Source: Lysobacteraceae bacterium (GTDB taxonomy: Bacteria > Pseudomonadota > Gammaproteobacteria > Xanthomonadales > Rhodanobacteraceae). Taken from it: a stretch of 64,000 bases of DNA. The stretch is taken from positions 124,001-188,000 of the forward strand of contig SEHB01000008.1 in the NCBI GenBank assembly GCA_004143945.1, in the 5' to 3' direction. Below are positions 8,574-16,800 of this stretch, piece by piece (within the stretch, counting starts at the first letter, position 1; every line of letters starts with the position of its first letter). The notes under the pieces were generated by a model, which saw only the letters and a list, made by a program, of their open reading frames with translations, had not been told where the DNA came from and searched no databases. The position numbers and the translations under genes were made by a program.

Positions 8574-9350
8574 TCAACGACGAAGCGTCCCCAACACCAC
8601 ATCCCGCTCGTGCATGCGCGCAAGCATCGCGACCGCCGACTCGCGCAGGCCGGGTTCGCCCGCGCGGCCGAGGTCGGCGAGCAGAGCGTCGATGCGCGCG
8701 AGCCCGCCGAGCGGCGAGTCCTGCGAAAGGCGTTCGAGCAGCAGCGCCGTGAGCGCATCGATCTCGAGGAAGCGGATCTCGTCCGAGCGATCGCGCACGA
8801 GCAGCAGGAACACCGGTTGCGGCGCGGGTTCGTCGGGACGAAAGTCCGGGCCGATGCGATGCACCGGGTAACGGTACGCGAGCACGCGAGCGAGTGGCGA
8901 CACGACCGGTATGCCGGCCAGCAGGTCGCCTTCGCGCTCGCACGCGATCGTCGCGGCATCGTGTTCGTCGAGCGCGAGCGCGAGTTCGCTCCACTCGTAA
9001 TGCGCAAGCTCGACCAGGTACGGCGGGTCCGCCTCGCCGCTGCGCGCGCGATGTTCGAGATGGCGGATGAATTCGCGCGCGATTTCGGTGAACAACGGCG
9101 TGTGCGAGCGGTGCTCGCGGTAGAAGTCGCGCACGCGCGCCTGCCACTGCGCCTCGTCGTGGAGGCTGCGGATGACCGGGAAGTTGGCGGCAAGCAGGTT
9201 CGAAATGTTGTTGAAGAAGAGTTCGGCGTAGACCTGCATGCGTCGCGCATCGACGCCAGGCGGCAGCGGCGCACGCGCGGGATCGCGCACGCGCGCGGCG
9301 AACGCGAGCTGCGCCTCGCGCAGGCCCGCTGCCTCAGGCCCGGCGTGCAT
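8574..9350 (-). CDS. hvfC: HvfC-type (DUF2063) RiPP maturation partner protein
   Basis: 258 residues from the ATG at 9350, which overlaps the end of the preceding maturase gene by 17 bp. The N-terminal part is the DUF2063 helical domain: [12 protein letters not shown], then [42 protein letters not shown], and [17 protein letters not shown]. The C-terminal part is a beta-rich wing. Proteins of this family partner with DUF692 maturases (BufC, HvfC, MbnC-like roles) to deliver the precursor peptide. Order and overlap with the DUF692 gene make the assignment firm. The final step in this three-gene operon is probably recognition of the leader of the precursor encoded first. Confidence 0.88.
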   Translation of the reverse strand: MHAGPEAAGLREAQLAFAARVRDPARAPLPPGVDARRMQVYAELFFNNISNLLAANFPVIRSLHDEAQWQARVRDFYREHRSHTPLFTEIAREFIRHLEHRARSGEADPPYLVELAHYEWSELALALDEHDAATIACEREGDLLAGIPVVSPLARVLAYRYPVHRIGPDFRPDEPAPQPVFLLLVRDRSDEIRFLEIDALTALLLERLSQDSPLGGLARIDALLADLGRAGEPGLRESAVAMLARMHERDVVLGTLRR

Positions 9351-10221
9351 CGTCGAGGTCGTCGGCGCGAGTCGCGTGCGGATGGCGCGCCTGGATCGCG
9401 CGGATCGTGCCGAGCTCGCCCAGCAGTTCGTCCAGCGGCGGGAAATTGAAGTCGCGTTCGAGCAGGGTCGGGCGCGGGCCGAAGTTGCGATAGGCGCGGT
9501 CGAGCAGGTCCCACACCGGGTCGATGACCGGCGCGCCGTGCGTGTCGACGAGCAGGTCCGGCGCTTCGGCGCAATGGCCGGCGACATGCATGTACGCGAC
9601 GCGCTCGCCCGGAAGTGCATCGAGGAACGCGGCTGCGTCGTAACCGTGGTTGATGCTGTTGACGTGGATGTTGTTGACGTCGAGCAGCAGGTCGCAGTCG
9701 GCTTCGACCAGCACCGCGTTGATGAAGTCGATCTCGGCCATCCCCTGCGACGGCGCCGCGTAGTACGAGACATTCTCGACCGCGATGCGCTGCCCGAGTG
9801 ATTCCTGCACGCGCCGGATGCGCGCCGCGACCCAGCGCACGGCTTCCTCGGTGAACGGGATCGGCATCAGGTCGTAGAGATGACCGTCGTCCGAGCAGTA
9901 GGAAAGGTGTTCGGAGTAGAGCTTGATGCCGTGCGCATCGAGCAGGCGCCGGATGCGCGCGACCAGCGTGTCGTCGAGCGGTGCGGGACCGCCGAGCGAG
10001 AGCGAGAGTCCATGGCACGCGAACGGATGCCGTTCCGTCAGCTCACGCAGCGCGCGGCCCGCCTTGCCGCCGACGCCGATCCAGTTCTCGGGCGCGATCT
10101 CGAAGAAGTCGATGCGCCCGCTCGGAGCCGGCTGCGCAAGATGATGCTGCAGCGGGCCCAGAAGGGCCCGCCGCAACCCGAGTCCCGCGCCGTGCGGCGC
10201 GCGTGGACCCGTCTCGATCAT
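9334..10221 (-). CDS. hvfB: HvfB-type DUF692 multinuclear iron oxidase (MNIO) RiPP maturase
   Basis: 295 residues with the TIM-barrel DUF692 fold. Likely metal ligands are seen at E41 (FFEIAPENW), H70 (CHGLSLSLG), H105 (SEHLSY), E149 (VENVSYY), D181/N184/H186 (DVNNIHVN), H212 and H216 (HVAGH) and D226/H228 (DTHG). Family members (MbnB, TglH, BufB, HvfB) use a multi-iron centre and O2 to remodel Cys residues of precursor peptides into oxazolone/thioamide, thiooxazole or related groups. The start (ATG at 10221) follows the precursor stop by only 2 bp, implying translational coupling. The substrate is most likely the Cys-rich product of the upstream gene. Confidence 0.9.
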   Translation of the reverse strand: MIETGPRAPHGAGLGLRRALLGPLQHHLAQPAPSGRIDFFEIAPENWIGVGGKAGRALRELTERHPFACHGLSLSLGGPAPLDDTLVARIRRLLDAHGIKLYSEHLSYCSDDGHLYDLMPIPFTEEAVRWVAARIRRVQESLGQRIAVENVSYYAAPSQGMAEIDFINAVLVEADCDLLLDVNNIHVNSINHGYDAAAFLDALPGERVAYMHVAGHCAEAPDLLVDTHGAPVIDPVWDLLDRAYRNFGPRPTLLERDFNFPPLDELLGELGTIRAIQARHPHATRADDLDDARRA

Positions 10222-10223
10222 GC

Positions 10224-10670
10224 TCAGCGGTGGAGTCCGCCGCAGGAGCCCTCGGCGCCCTTCTTGTCGCCACCGCAGGAACCTTCGGCCCCCTTCTTGT
10301 CGCCGCCACACGAGCCCTCCGCGCCCTTGTGGTCACGCTTCATCGACGCGTGATGGGCATCCATCTCGGCCTTGTCGATGAAGCCGTCGTTGTTGCTGTC
10401 GGCCTTCTTGAAATGCTCTTCGACGTGCGTGTCCTTCATCTGCTTCATTTCGGCGAGCGAAACCTTGCCGTCCTTGTTCCCGTCCATCTTGTCGATGCCG
10501 CACTTGCCTTCGCCGCACTTGCCCTCGCCCGCGGCGGCGAGCATGTAGCCGGCCGCGAGGTCGCTGGCCTGGAACGCGGGGCTGGCCGAGGCGAGCTGGC
10601 TCATCGAGAGCGAACCGATGAAAGCCGCGCCGATCGCGACGCCGAGGGTATTGCCGATCTTGCTGGACAT
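10224..10670 (-). CDS. hvfA: HvfA-like RiPP precursor with EF-hand pair and Cys repeats
   Basis: 148 residues, first gene of the operon, with a GGAG eight bases before the ATG. A signal-type hydrophobic stretch ([19 protein letters not shown]) is followed by [10 protein letters not shown] (Cys52, Cys57), the signature of HvfA-type metallophore precursors. Two canonical EF-hand loops come next, D63-E74 ([12 protein letters not shown]) and D91-E102 ([12 protein letters not shown]). Three 11-residue repeats with EGSCGG (Cys121, 132, 143) follow to the end. All five Cys sit in EG[KS]CG contexts, consistent with modification by the adjacent DUF692 enzyme. Known HvfA/bufferin-type products bind copper and are exported. 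The EF-hand insertion between the two Cys blocks is unusual and suggests calcium-linked behaviour, which is inference. Confidence 0.85.
   Translation of the reverse strand: MSSKIGNTLGVAIGAAFIGSLSMSQLASASPAFQASDLAAGYMLAAAGEGKCGEGKCGIDKMDGNKDGKVSLAEMKQMKDTHVEEHFKKADSNNDGFIDKAEMDAHHASMKRDHKGAEGSCGGDKKGAEGSCGGDKKGAEGSCGGLHR
10233..10331 (-). repeat. Three tandem 33-bp repeats encoding [11 protein letters not shown]
   Basis: Three consecutive 11-codon units at the 3' end of the precursor gene encode [22 protein letters not shown] and [11 protein letters not shown]. The units differ at several synonymous positions, so the peptide sequence is being conserved while the DNA drifts. Each unit carries one Cys in an EGSCGG core. 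Confidence 0.95.
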
Positions 10671-11008
10671 TCGAGTATCTCCATTGGGTGGTTGGCGGAC
10701 ACGACGCCCGCATCATCGCGTGTACCCCGGCTGGCGCCGGGTTTTCCGGTTGCACCTTGAGCACGACGATTGCCGTGCGCGCGCCGGGATGCTTCGTCCG
10801 GCAGCCTCCTTAGACCGGCCAACGGTAGTCGCAATTGCATCCGCGCGCGGGCCCTTCGACACCGTCCGTTCGTGGTTGGTTCAGCGTTCCGGCGATCAAC
10901 CCGCTCGCCTTGCCGCATTGCTGCGCCGCAACGTGCTGCGGCACGGGACAGACCGGTGCAGCGTGCCCGAGCTTGCAAGGAAATTGTTGCGATCGGTGCG
11001 CGTATGGA
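10671..11008. other. Leader/promoter region of the RiPP operon; one strong hairpin
   Basis: A 338-bp gap between pbpC and the precursor gene, both on the minus strand. The only clear structure is a perfect 6-bp stem with a 4-base loop at 10726-10741 (CCCGGC-TGGC-GCCGGG). It is followed by TTTT on the plus strand, so it looks like a terminator for plus-strand transcription or, read the other way, a hairpin in the untranslated leader of the precursor. No further gene is recognisable. Confidence 0.45.
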
Positions 11009-13354
11009 TCAGCGCAGCACGCGCAACCCGACCTGCGACCAGGCGCCGTCCGCGCCGAGCGCGGTGACCGTCTGTGCACCGGGTCGATCGAACGCATGTT
11101 CGAAGACGCCACTGCCGAACGTCGTGCCGGCGAGGCGACCGTTGACGAGCCAGCTGACCTCGCCGTCGGCACCGAGCGCGCGCAGCCGAAGCGTTGCGGG
11201 TTTGTCGCTGTTCGGCGCGCGCGCGATCGCGGCCTGCTCGGCGATGCCGTCGATGCGGATCGGCTGCGCGGCATCGAGTCCGTCCGCTGCGCAACCCGGC
11301 GCGAGGGGTGGCAGGCTCGCGCGACGTCGCAGTTCGCGCGGCAACCACGGATAGGCGAGCGGCGGCCAGCGCGCGATCTCGGTTTCGGCGACGGGGGGCT
11401 GCGCGCAACCGGGCGCGAGGCGACGGCCCTCCGCGTCGACACGCAGGTGCACGCGACCCGCACTCCAGTGGTTCGCATCGCGCTCCGGCAGCGTCGGCGG
11501 AACCACGCCGTCGAGCACCCAGGCCGTGTGCTTGCGGTGGCAGAGACCGGGTTGTGCCGGATCGAACGCGAGGCCGAGCGGCCAGCAGATGTCGGTTTCG
11601 CTCACGCTCGCCGGAGGTGGCGAGGGCGTTGCGGCCGCGGCATCGCGCGGCAGGCTGTCGACGACCTGGAACATCAGCGGCAATGCGGTCACGGCGCCGT
11701 ATTGTCCGGGCATCGGCGTGCCGTCGGGGCGCCCGATCCAGACCGCGATCGTGTAGCCGCGCGTCGTGCCGACCGCCCAGGCATCGCGGAAGCCGTAACT
11801 CGTGCCGGTCTTCCATGCGACGCGCGGGCGCGAGCCCGGATCGAAGCTCGCCGAATAACCCGGGCGCGGATTGGCTTCGAGCATGTCGCGCACGATCCAG
11901 GCGGCGCCTTCGGACAACAGGCGGCGATCCACGGCGGGCGCGTCTTCGGCGTAGCGCACGCGGCCCGCGATGCCGCCGCGATTGAACGCCGCGAATGCAC
12001 CGACGAGGTCTTCCATGCGCACGCCGGTGCCGCCGAGGATCACCGACAGGTTCGGGCGCACGCCACGTGGCAGGCGAAGTCCGAGTCCGGCGTGCGCGAG
12101 CCGCGCGGCGAAGCGGGTCGGCCCGATGCGGTCGATGAGGTCGACCGCGGGCACGTTCAACGAAAGGCGCAATGCCTCCGCCGCACCGACCGGGCCGTTG
12201 TAGGCCATGTCGAAGTTGCCGGGGCGATAACTGCCGAACGACTGCGGGGCATCGAGCAGCAGGCTTTCGGAATGGATCAGGCCGTCGTCGAGCGCGAGTC
12301 CGTACAGGAACGGTTTCAGCGTCGACCCCGGGGAACGCCACGCGCGCACCATGTCGACGTGGCCGAGCCGCGCCTCGTCGGCGATGCCGGCCGAGCCGAC
12401 GTACGCGCGCGCCTGCATCGACGCGTTGTCGACCACGAGCATCGCGGCCGACGTGCGCGCGGGCAGGCGCGCGAGATAGTCGCCGACGCGCGCTTCCAGC
12501 GCACGCTGCAGGCCCGCGTCGATCGTGCTCGTGATGCGCCGTTCGCGCGGGCGCTCGGCATGCAGCCGGCGCGCGAGCAGGGCAGCTCCGAGTGGCGCCT
12601 GCATGCTGCGCGCCGCTACGGTTTCGATGCGCGCGTCGTGCACCTGCGCCTCGCTCCACTCGCAGAGCGCGGCCATGCGGTCGAGTACCTTGTCGCGCGC
12701 GACGCGCGCGCGTTGCGGATGGCGATCCGGGCGCAGGCGGCTCGGCGCCTGCGGCAACACCGCGAGCAGCGCGGCTTCGGCATGCGAAAGCCGGCGCGCA
12801 GGCTTGCCGAGCCAGGCCCAGCTCGCCGCTTCGACGCCTTCGATGGTGCCGCCGAACGGCGCGTGGTTGAGATAGAGCTCGAGGATCTCGCGCTTGGACA
12901 GGTGCGCCTCGAGCTGCAGCGCGCGCGCGACCTGGCGCAGCTTGCCCGCGGCGCTGTGCGGCGTCCCGTCGAGGATGCGCGCAACCTGCATCGTCAGCGT
13001 CGACCCGCCCGACACGAGGCGTCCGTGGCGGACCCACTGCGCACCCGCGCGCGCGAGCGCAAACGGATTCACGCCCGGATGGCGATGGAACCAGCGGTCT
13101 TCGTACGTCAACAGGGCCTGGACGTAGAGCGGCGACACGTCCTCGAGCCGCACCGGATACCGCCACACGCCATCGACGTCGGCGAACGCGCGCAGCGGCG
13201 TGCCGTCGCGCGCGAGCACGACGGTGCTGCCGTGGTCGGGGTCGGGCAGGGGCAGCGGGAACAGGCGGTCGAGGACCAAGCCGATGACGCACAGGACCAA
13301 CAGGCCGAATCCCGTGCGTTTGGCGGTGCGGAGGATCCGGGAGTTGCGCTGCAT
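11009..13354 (-). CDS. pbpC: Penicillin-binding protein 1C
   Basis: 781 residues. One N-terminal membrane helix (residues 15-33) leads into a GT51 glycosyltransferase domain with catalytic E85 in YEDRWFHRHPGVNP and GGSTLTMQVARIL. The transpeptidase domain has the active-site STLK (Ser344-Lys347), SLN (398-400) and KTGTS (515-519). A C-terminal BiPBP_C-like domain carries the closing strands. Length and order fit PBP1C. The YfaS-like gene lies just upstream, as in the widespread pbpC/yfhM pairing, but here a DUF559 gene is wedged between them. The start codon is 3 bp from the DUF559 stop, and its GGGGAGGG ribosome site lies inside one arm of a palindrome. Confidence 0.95.
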   Translation of the reverse strand: MQRNSRILRTAKRTGFGLLVLCVIGLVLDRLFPLPLPDPDHGSTVVLARDGTPLRAFADVDGVWRYPVRLEDVSPLYVQALLTYEDRWFHRHPGVNPFALARAGAQWVRHGRLVSGGSTLTMQVARILDGTPHSAAGKLRQVARALQLEAHLSKREILELYLNHAPFGGTIEGVEAASWAWLGKPARRLSHAEAALLAVLPQAPSRLRPDRHPQRARVARDKVLDRMAALCEWSEAQVHDARIETVAARSMQAPLGAALLARRLHAERPRERRITSTIDAGLQRALEARVGDYLARLPARTSAAMLVVDNASMQARAYVGSAGIADEARLGHVDMVRAWRSPGSTLKPFLYGLALDDGLIHSESLLLDAPQSFGSYRPGNFDMAYNGPVGAAEALRLSLNVPAVDLIDRIGPTRFAARLAHAGLGLRLPRGVRPNLSVILGGTGVRMEDLVGAFAAFNRGGIAGRVRYAEDAPAVDRRLLSEGAAWIVRDMLEANPRPGYSASFDPGSRPRVAWKTGTSYGFRDAWAVGTTRGYTIAVWIGRPDGTPMPGQYGAVTALPLMFQVVDSLPRDAAAATPSPPPASVSETDICWPLGLAFDPAQPGLCHRKHTAWVLDGVVPPTLPERDANHWSAGRVHLRVDAEGRRLAPGCAQPPVAETEIARWPPLAYPWLPRELRRRASLPPLAPGCAADGLDAAQPIRIDGIAEQAAIARAPNSDKPATLRLRALGADGEVSWLVNGRLAGTTFGSGVFEHAFDRPGAQTVTALGADGAWSQVGLRVLR

Positions 13355-13357
13355 GCT

Positions 13358-13759
13358 TCAGCCCTCCCCTTCAAGGGGAGGGTTGGGTGGGAATGGTTTC
13401 GCTCGCGCCACGAGTTGCCGCTGGATCACTTCCACGGCACCCGTGATGTGCTCGAACACCTCGTTGTTCCAGAATCGCAGCACGACGAATCCGGCGCTTT
13501 CCAGCAACCGCGTCCGTCGACTGTCCTGCTCGATCCTTTCGCCATGCTGGCTGCCGTCGACTTCGACCAGGAGCATTCGCTCCAGACACGCGAAATCGAG
13601 GATGTAGTCCGCGAATGGATGCTGGCGACGGAACTTGCAGCCCTCGGTCTGTCGGTCCCTCAGATGCCGCCACAGCGCCCGCTCGGCATCTGTCGAACGA
13701 TTGCGCAGTTGTTGCGGCAGGCGCGCCGTGCGGATGCGTTTGTTGGTTTGACCTTTCAT
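13358..13759 (-). CDS. DUF559 (endonuclease-fold) protein
   Basis: 133 residues. Conserved DUF559 features are visible: LRNRSTDAERALWRHLR, then CKFRRQHPFADYILDFACLE, LLVEVDGSQH and a C-terminal VLRFWNNEVF..I.GAVEVI. The D...E.D arrangement (DFACLERMLLVEVDGSQH) resembles the PD-(D/E)xK/Vsr nuclease fold. The C-terminal residues PPNPPLEGEG are encoded by the left inverted-repeat arm. The gene lies between pbpC and the YfaS gene, with 31-bp inverted repeats at both edges. DUF559 proteins are frequent, patchily distributed and without settled function; a mobile cassette is inference. Confidence 0.85.
   Translation of the reverse strand: MKGQTNKRIRTARLPQQLRNRSTDAERALWRHLRDRQTEGCKFRRQHPFADYILDFACLERMLLVEVDGSQHGERIEQDSRRTRLLESAGFVVLRFWNNEVFEHITGAVEVIQRQLVARAKPFPPNPPLEGEG
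13362..13392. repeat. Left 31-bp inverted repeat of DUF559 cassette
   Basis: The arm starts CCCTCCCCTTCAAGGGGAGG and continues to 13392. It is the exact reverse complement of 13785-13815. Its outer 21 bp (13362-13382) are themselves a palindrome with 10-bp arms around one central base. The arm encodes the last residues of the DUF559 protein and, on the minus strand, supplies GGGGAGGG seven bases before the pbpC ATG. Confidence 0.95.
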
Positions 13760-13784
13760 CCTGCAGGTATGGCCGCGAACACCA

Positions 13785-13815
13785 TCCCACCCAACCCTCC
13801 CCTTGAAGGGGAGGG
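13785..13815. repeat. Right 31-bp inverted repeat of DUF559 cassette
   Basis: Exact reverse complement of 13362-13392, located upstream of the DUF559 start codon (13759). It also contains the 21-bp self-palindrome (13795-13815). The copy lies about 20 bp from the stop of the YfaS-type gene, so it could act as a hairpin at the end of that transcript. Confidence 0.95.
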
Positions 13816-13836
13816 TTTGAGCACGAGGGATGGTTG

Positions 13837-16800
13837 TCAGGGGAGTGCCTTGCCCGGCTCGACAACCGTGATCGCCTGCGGCGCCGCGCTGCCGATGCCG
13901 CGCACCTCCGGCATGTACATGTCCTCGACCAGCGGCGGCGGCACCCGGAACGTGCCCGGCGACACCGCGCGCACGAGGTAGAACACGTTCGCGCGCTGGC
14001 CCTTGGCGAGGTTCAGCGCGGCCACGTAGCGGTCGTCGCGGAACTCTTCGTGGCGCACGTCGGCGGCTTGCGCGCGATCGGTGATCGCGATGCCGTCGAC
14101 GACGACGTCGGCCCACTGCTTGGCGTCGGTGAGGTTGAAGTTCTCGATCTCGAGGCCGCCGGGCAGGAGGTCGACCAGCAGCGCGTCGGGCATCGCCTCG
14201 CGCGCCTCGAGGCGCAGCCCGACGATCAGGCTGTCGCCTTCCTTCAGAGGCGCGGGTTCCCATGGTTTGCCGTCGAGCGTGTAGTACTGGCGCTGGATCG
14301 CGACATGGTGGTCATCGGGCGCGGGCGCGCTGCGCGGCACGCCCGCGATCTCGGTCGAGACGTACAGCGGCAGGTCGCCCTGCGGCGTGAAGCGCACGCC
14401 CGCGCCGAGGTCGGTCGCGTCGAACTGTCGGCTCCAGAGGCGCTCGGGGCTGATCGGTGCGGCGGTCGCGCCGATCGACAGCGTCCCCGAAACGGCGGTG
14501 TCGCCCTCGCCGACGAGCGTGCGTCCGAGTCGCGCGATCGCGATCTGCTCCTGCGTGCTGAGCCAGGTCCAGCGCGCGCCATGGCGGCGCTGCTGCGCTT
14601 CGCCCTCGCGCTGGGAGGCGCCGAGCGAACGCGCGAGCTCGAACACGCGGCCATCGTAGCCGGGCTTGGCGAGTCCGTGCCGGTGCGCGAGCGTGATCAT
14701 CAATGCGGTGTCGCGCAGGTCCGATCCGTAGTCGCCCAGGTACCAGGGGCGGTCCACGTCCTTCGCGAACGCTTCCGCGACCGCCTGCTCCGCACGCGGC
14801 ACGTCGCCCATGAGCTTCAATGCGACGCCGAGGTGCACCAGCGGCAACGCGGTCACGGACTTGGCGCGCTCGTTGTCGTGCAGCGCACGCAGGGTGCCGA
14901 GTGGCGCGCGGTTCACGCGCGCGAGCACGTAACCCGAATACGCCTGGTCGGCGAAGCGCAGGTGGTCGCTGTGCTCGTAGCCGTAGTACGGATGCCCGCC
15001 GGAAAGCAGGTCGTCGTTGAGGCGCTTGAGTGCCTTCTGCAGCACGTCGTCGGGCACCAGGAAGCCTTCGTCGCGCGCATCGAGCAGGAACTCGACCACG
15101 TACGGGGTCAGGATCTCGCTCACGTAGCTGTCGCCGCCCCACATCGAGAAGTGGCCGGTCGGCACCTGCATCGATGCGATGCGACCGATCGCGCCATCGA
15201 CGCGCGCCTTGCGTTCGGCTGCGTTCAATCCGCCGACGTGCAGCTTGTCGGCGGTCGCCTCGTCGAGCAGCAGCGCGCCGAAGCCCTTGCTCGTGGTCTG
15301 CTCGACGCAGCCGTACGGATACTTGAGCAAGCCCTGCAGTGCGCCCGCGAACGGCAGCGGCGGCAGGCTCGAGACGGTCAGCCGCGCGGTCACCGAATCG
15401 GGCAGCAGGCCTTCCATCGCGCCGGTGCCGAGCGCGATCGGATCGAGCGTGTCGAGCGAGCGCGGCGTCGAGCGCAGTACCGACGGCCAGCCGGCGCGCA
15501 CGACCATCTCGAACTCGCGATCCACATGGATGTCGCCGCCGTCCGCGGTCACGCGGATGCTGCCGACGCCGTAGCCTTCGAGTGCGTCGAGCGGGAACTT
15601 CAACGTGGTCTTCGCCTGGTCGGCGAGTGTCACGCGACGCGTGGCGTCGCGCACCGCGAGCGGCTTCCCGGCGGCGACCTTCACGTCGAACGCGCGCTCG
15701 CCACCGGAGAAGTTCTGCAGGTCGAGCGTCAGCACCGATGCGTCTCCGGGCGCGAGCACGCGCGGGGTCGAGATCTCCGCGACCAGCGGCGCGCGCACGA
15801 CCGTCTCCGCGTCGGCACTGCCGTAGCGGTCCTCGCCGAACGCGACCGCGGTCACGCGCACGGTGCCGTTGAAGTCGGGCATCTTCAGCACGACGGCGGC
15901 TTCGCCCTTCGCATCGAGCGCGACCGCGCCCGAGAACAGGTCGACCGTGAGCACGCGCGCGGTCGGCCGGCGCGCCTGCGGCAACGCGGCGAGCGCGAGG
16001 TCGCCGCCGTAGCGCAGGCGCGCGGTGCCACCGTCGAAGCTCTCGATCACGCGGCTGTAGAGGTCGTAGGCATCGATGCCGAGCGCGCGCTGCGCGAAGA
16101 ACCAGCCGATCGGGTCGGGCCGTTCGAAGCGCGTGATGTTGAGGATGCCGACGTCGACTGCGGACACCGTGACCCAGGCCTTCTTGCCCGCGAGCGCGGG
16201 CACCTTCACGGTCACCGGCAGGTCCGTCTCGGGCTTCATCTGCTTCGGCGCATCGATCGCGACCTCGACCTTGCGATCGCCGCGCTCCATCGGCACGTGC
16301 ACGACGCCGACCGCGCGCGCGGGCGTGGTCTTCTCGGCCGCCGATCCGCCGCGCAGCACGAGCGCGGTCACGTAGACGTCATGGCGCTCCCAGTCCTCGG
16401 TGACCGGGATCTCGATCGTCGTGCCAGGCCTCGCCTCGAAGTTGTGCGTGTAGAGCAGGTGGTCGGTTTCGACCAGCAGCACGCCGGACCCTGCCTGCGG
16501 TGGCGTGACCGTGAGCGTGAGCGTGTCGCCCGCGCGATAGCCGGTCTTGTCCAGCGCGAGCTTGACCTTGTCGGGGCGCGCTTCCTTGCCGCGGTTGTCG
16601 TCGTTCCAGCTCCAGCCCGCGTGGAACGGCAGGCGCGTGGTCAGGCCGGTCGCGGGATCGAGCACCTCGACGCGGTAGTTGCCCCACTCGACCGGCACGT
16701 CGAACTTCGCGACCTGGCCGGCGGCGACGTCGATCTCGCGCGTCTCGGCGTTCTCGAAGCGCTGGGTGTAGTCGAAGTGCCAGCCGCTTTCCTGGTCGAA

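Noticed and set aside
13358..13759. A Vsr/restriction-modification remnant
   Set aside because: No methyltransferase gene is near, and the conserved blocks fit DUF559 better than Vsr. The inverted repeats indicate a cassette rather than a decayed R-M system.
10835..13981. A 1048-codon plus-strand frame opposite pbpC
   Set aside because: pbpC on the minus strand has intact GT51 and transpeptidase motifs. The opposite frame shows no domain and spans the DUF559 cassette.
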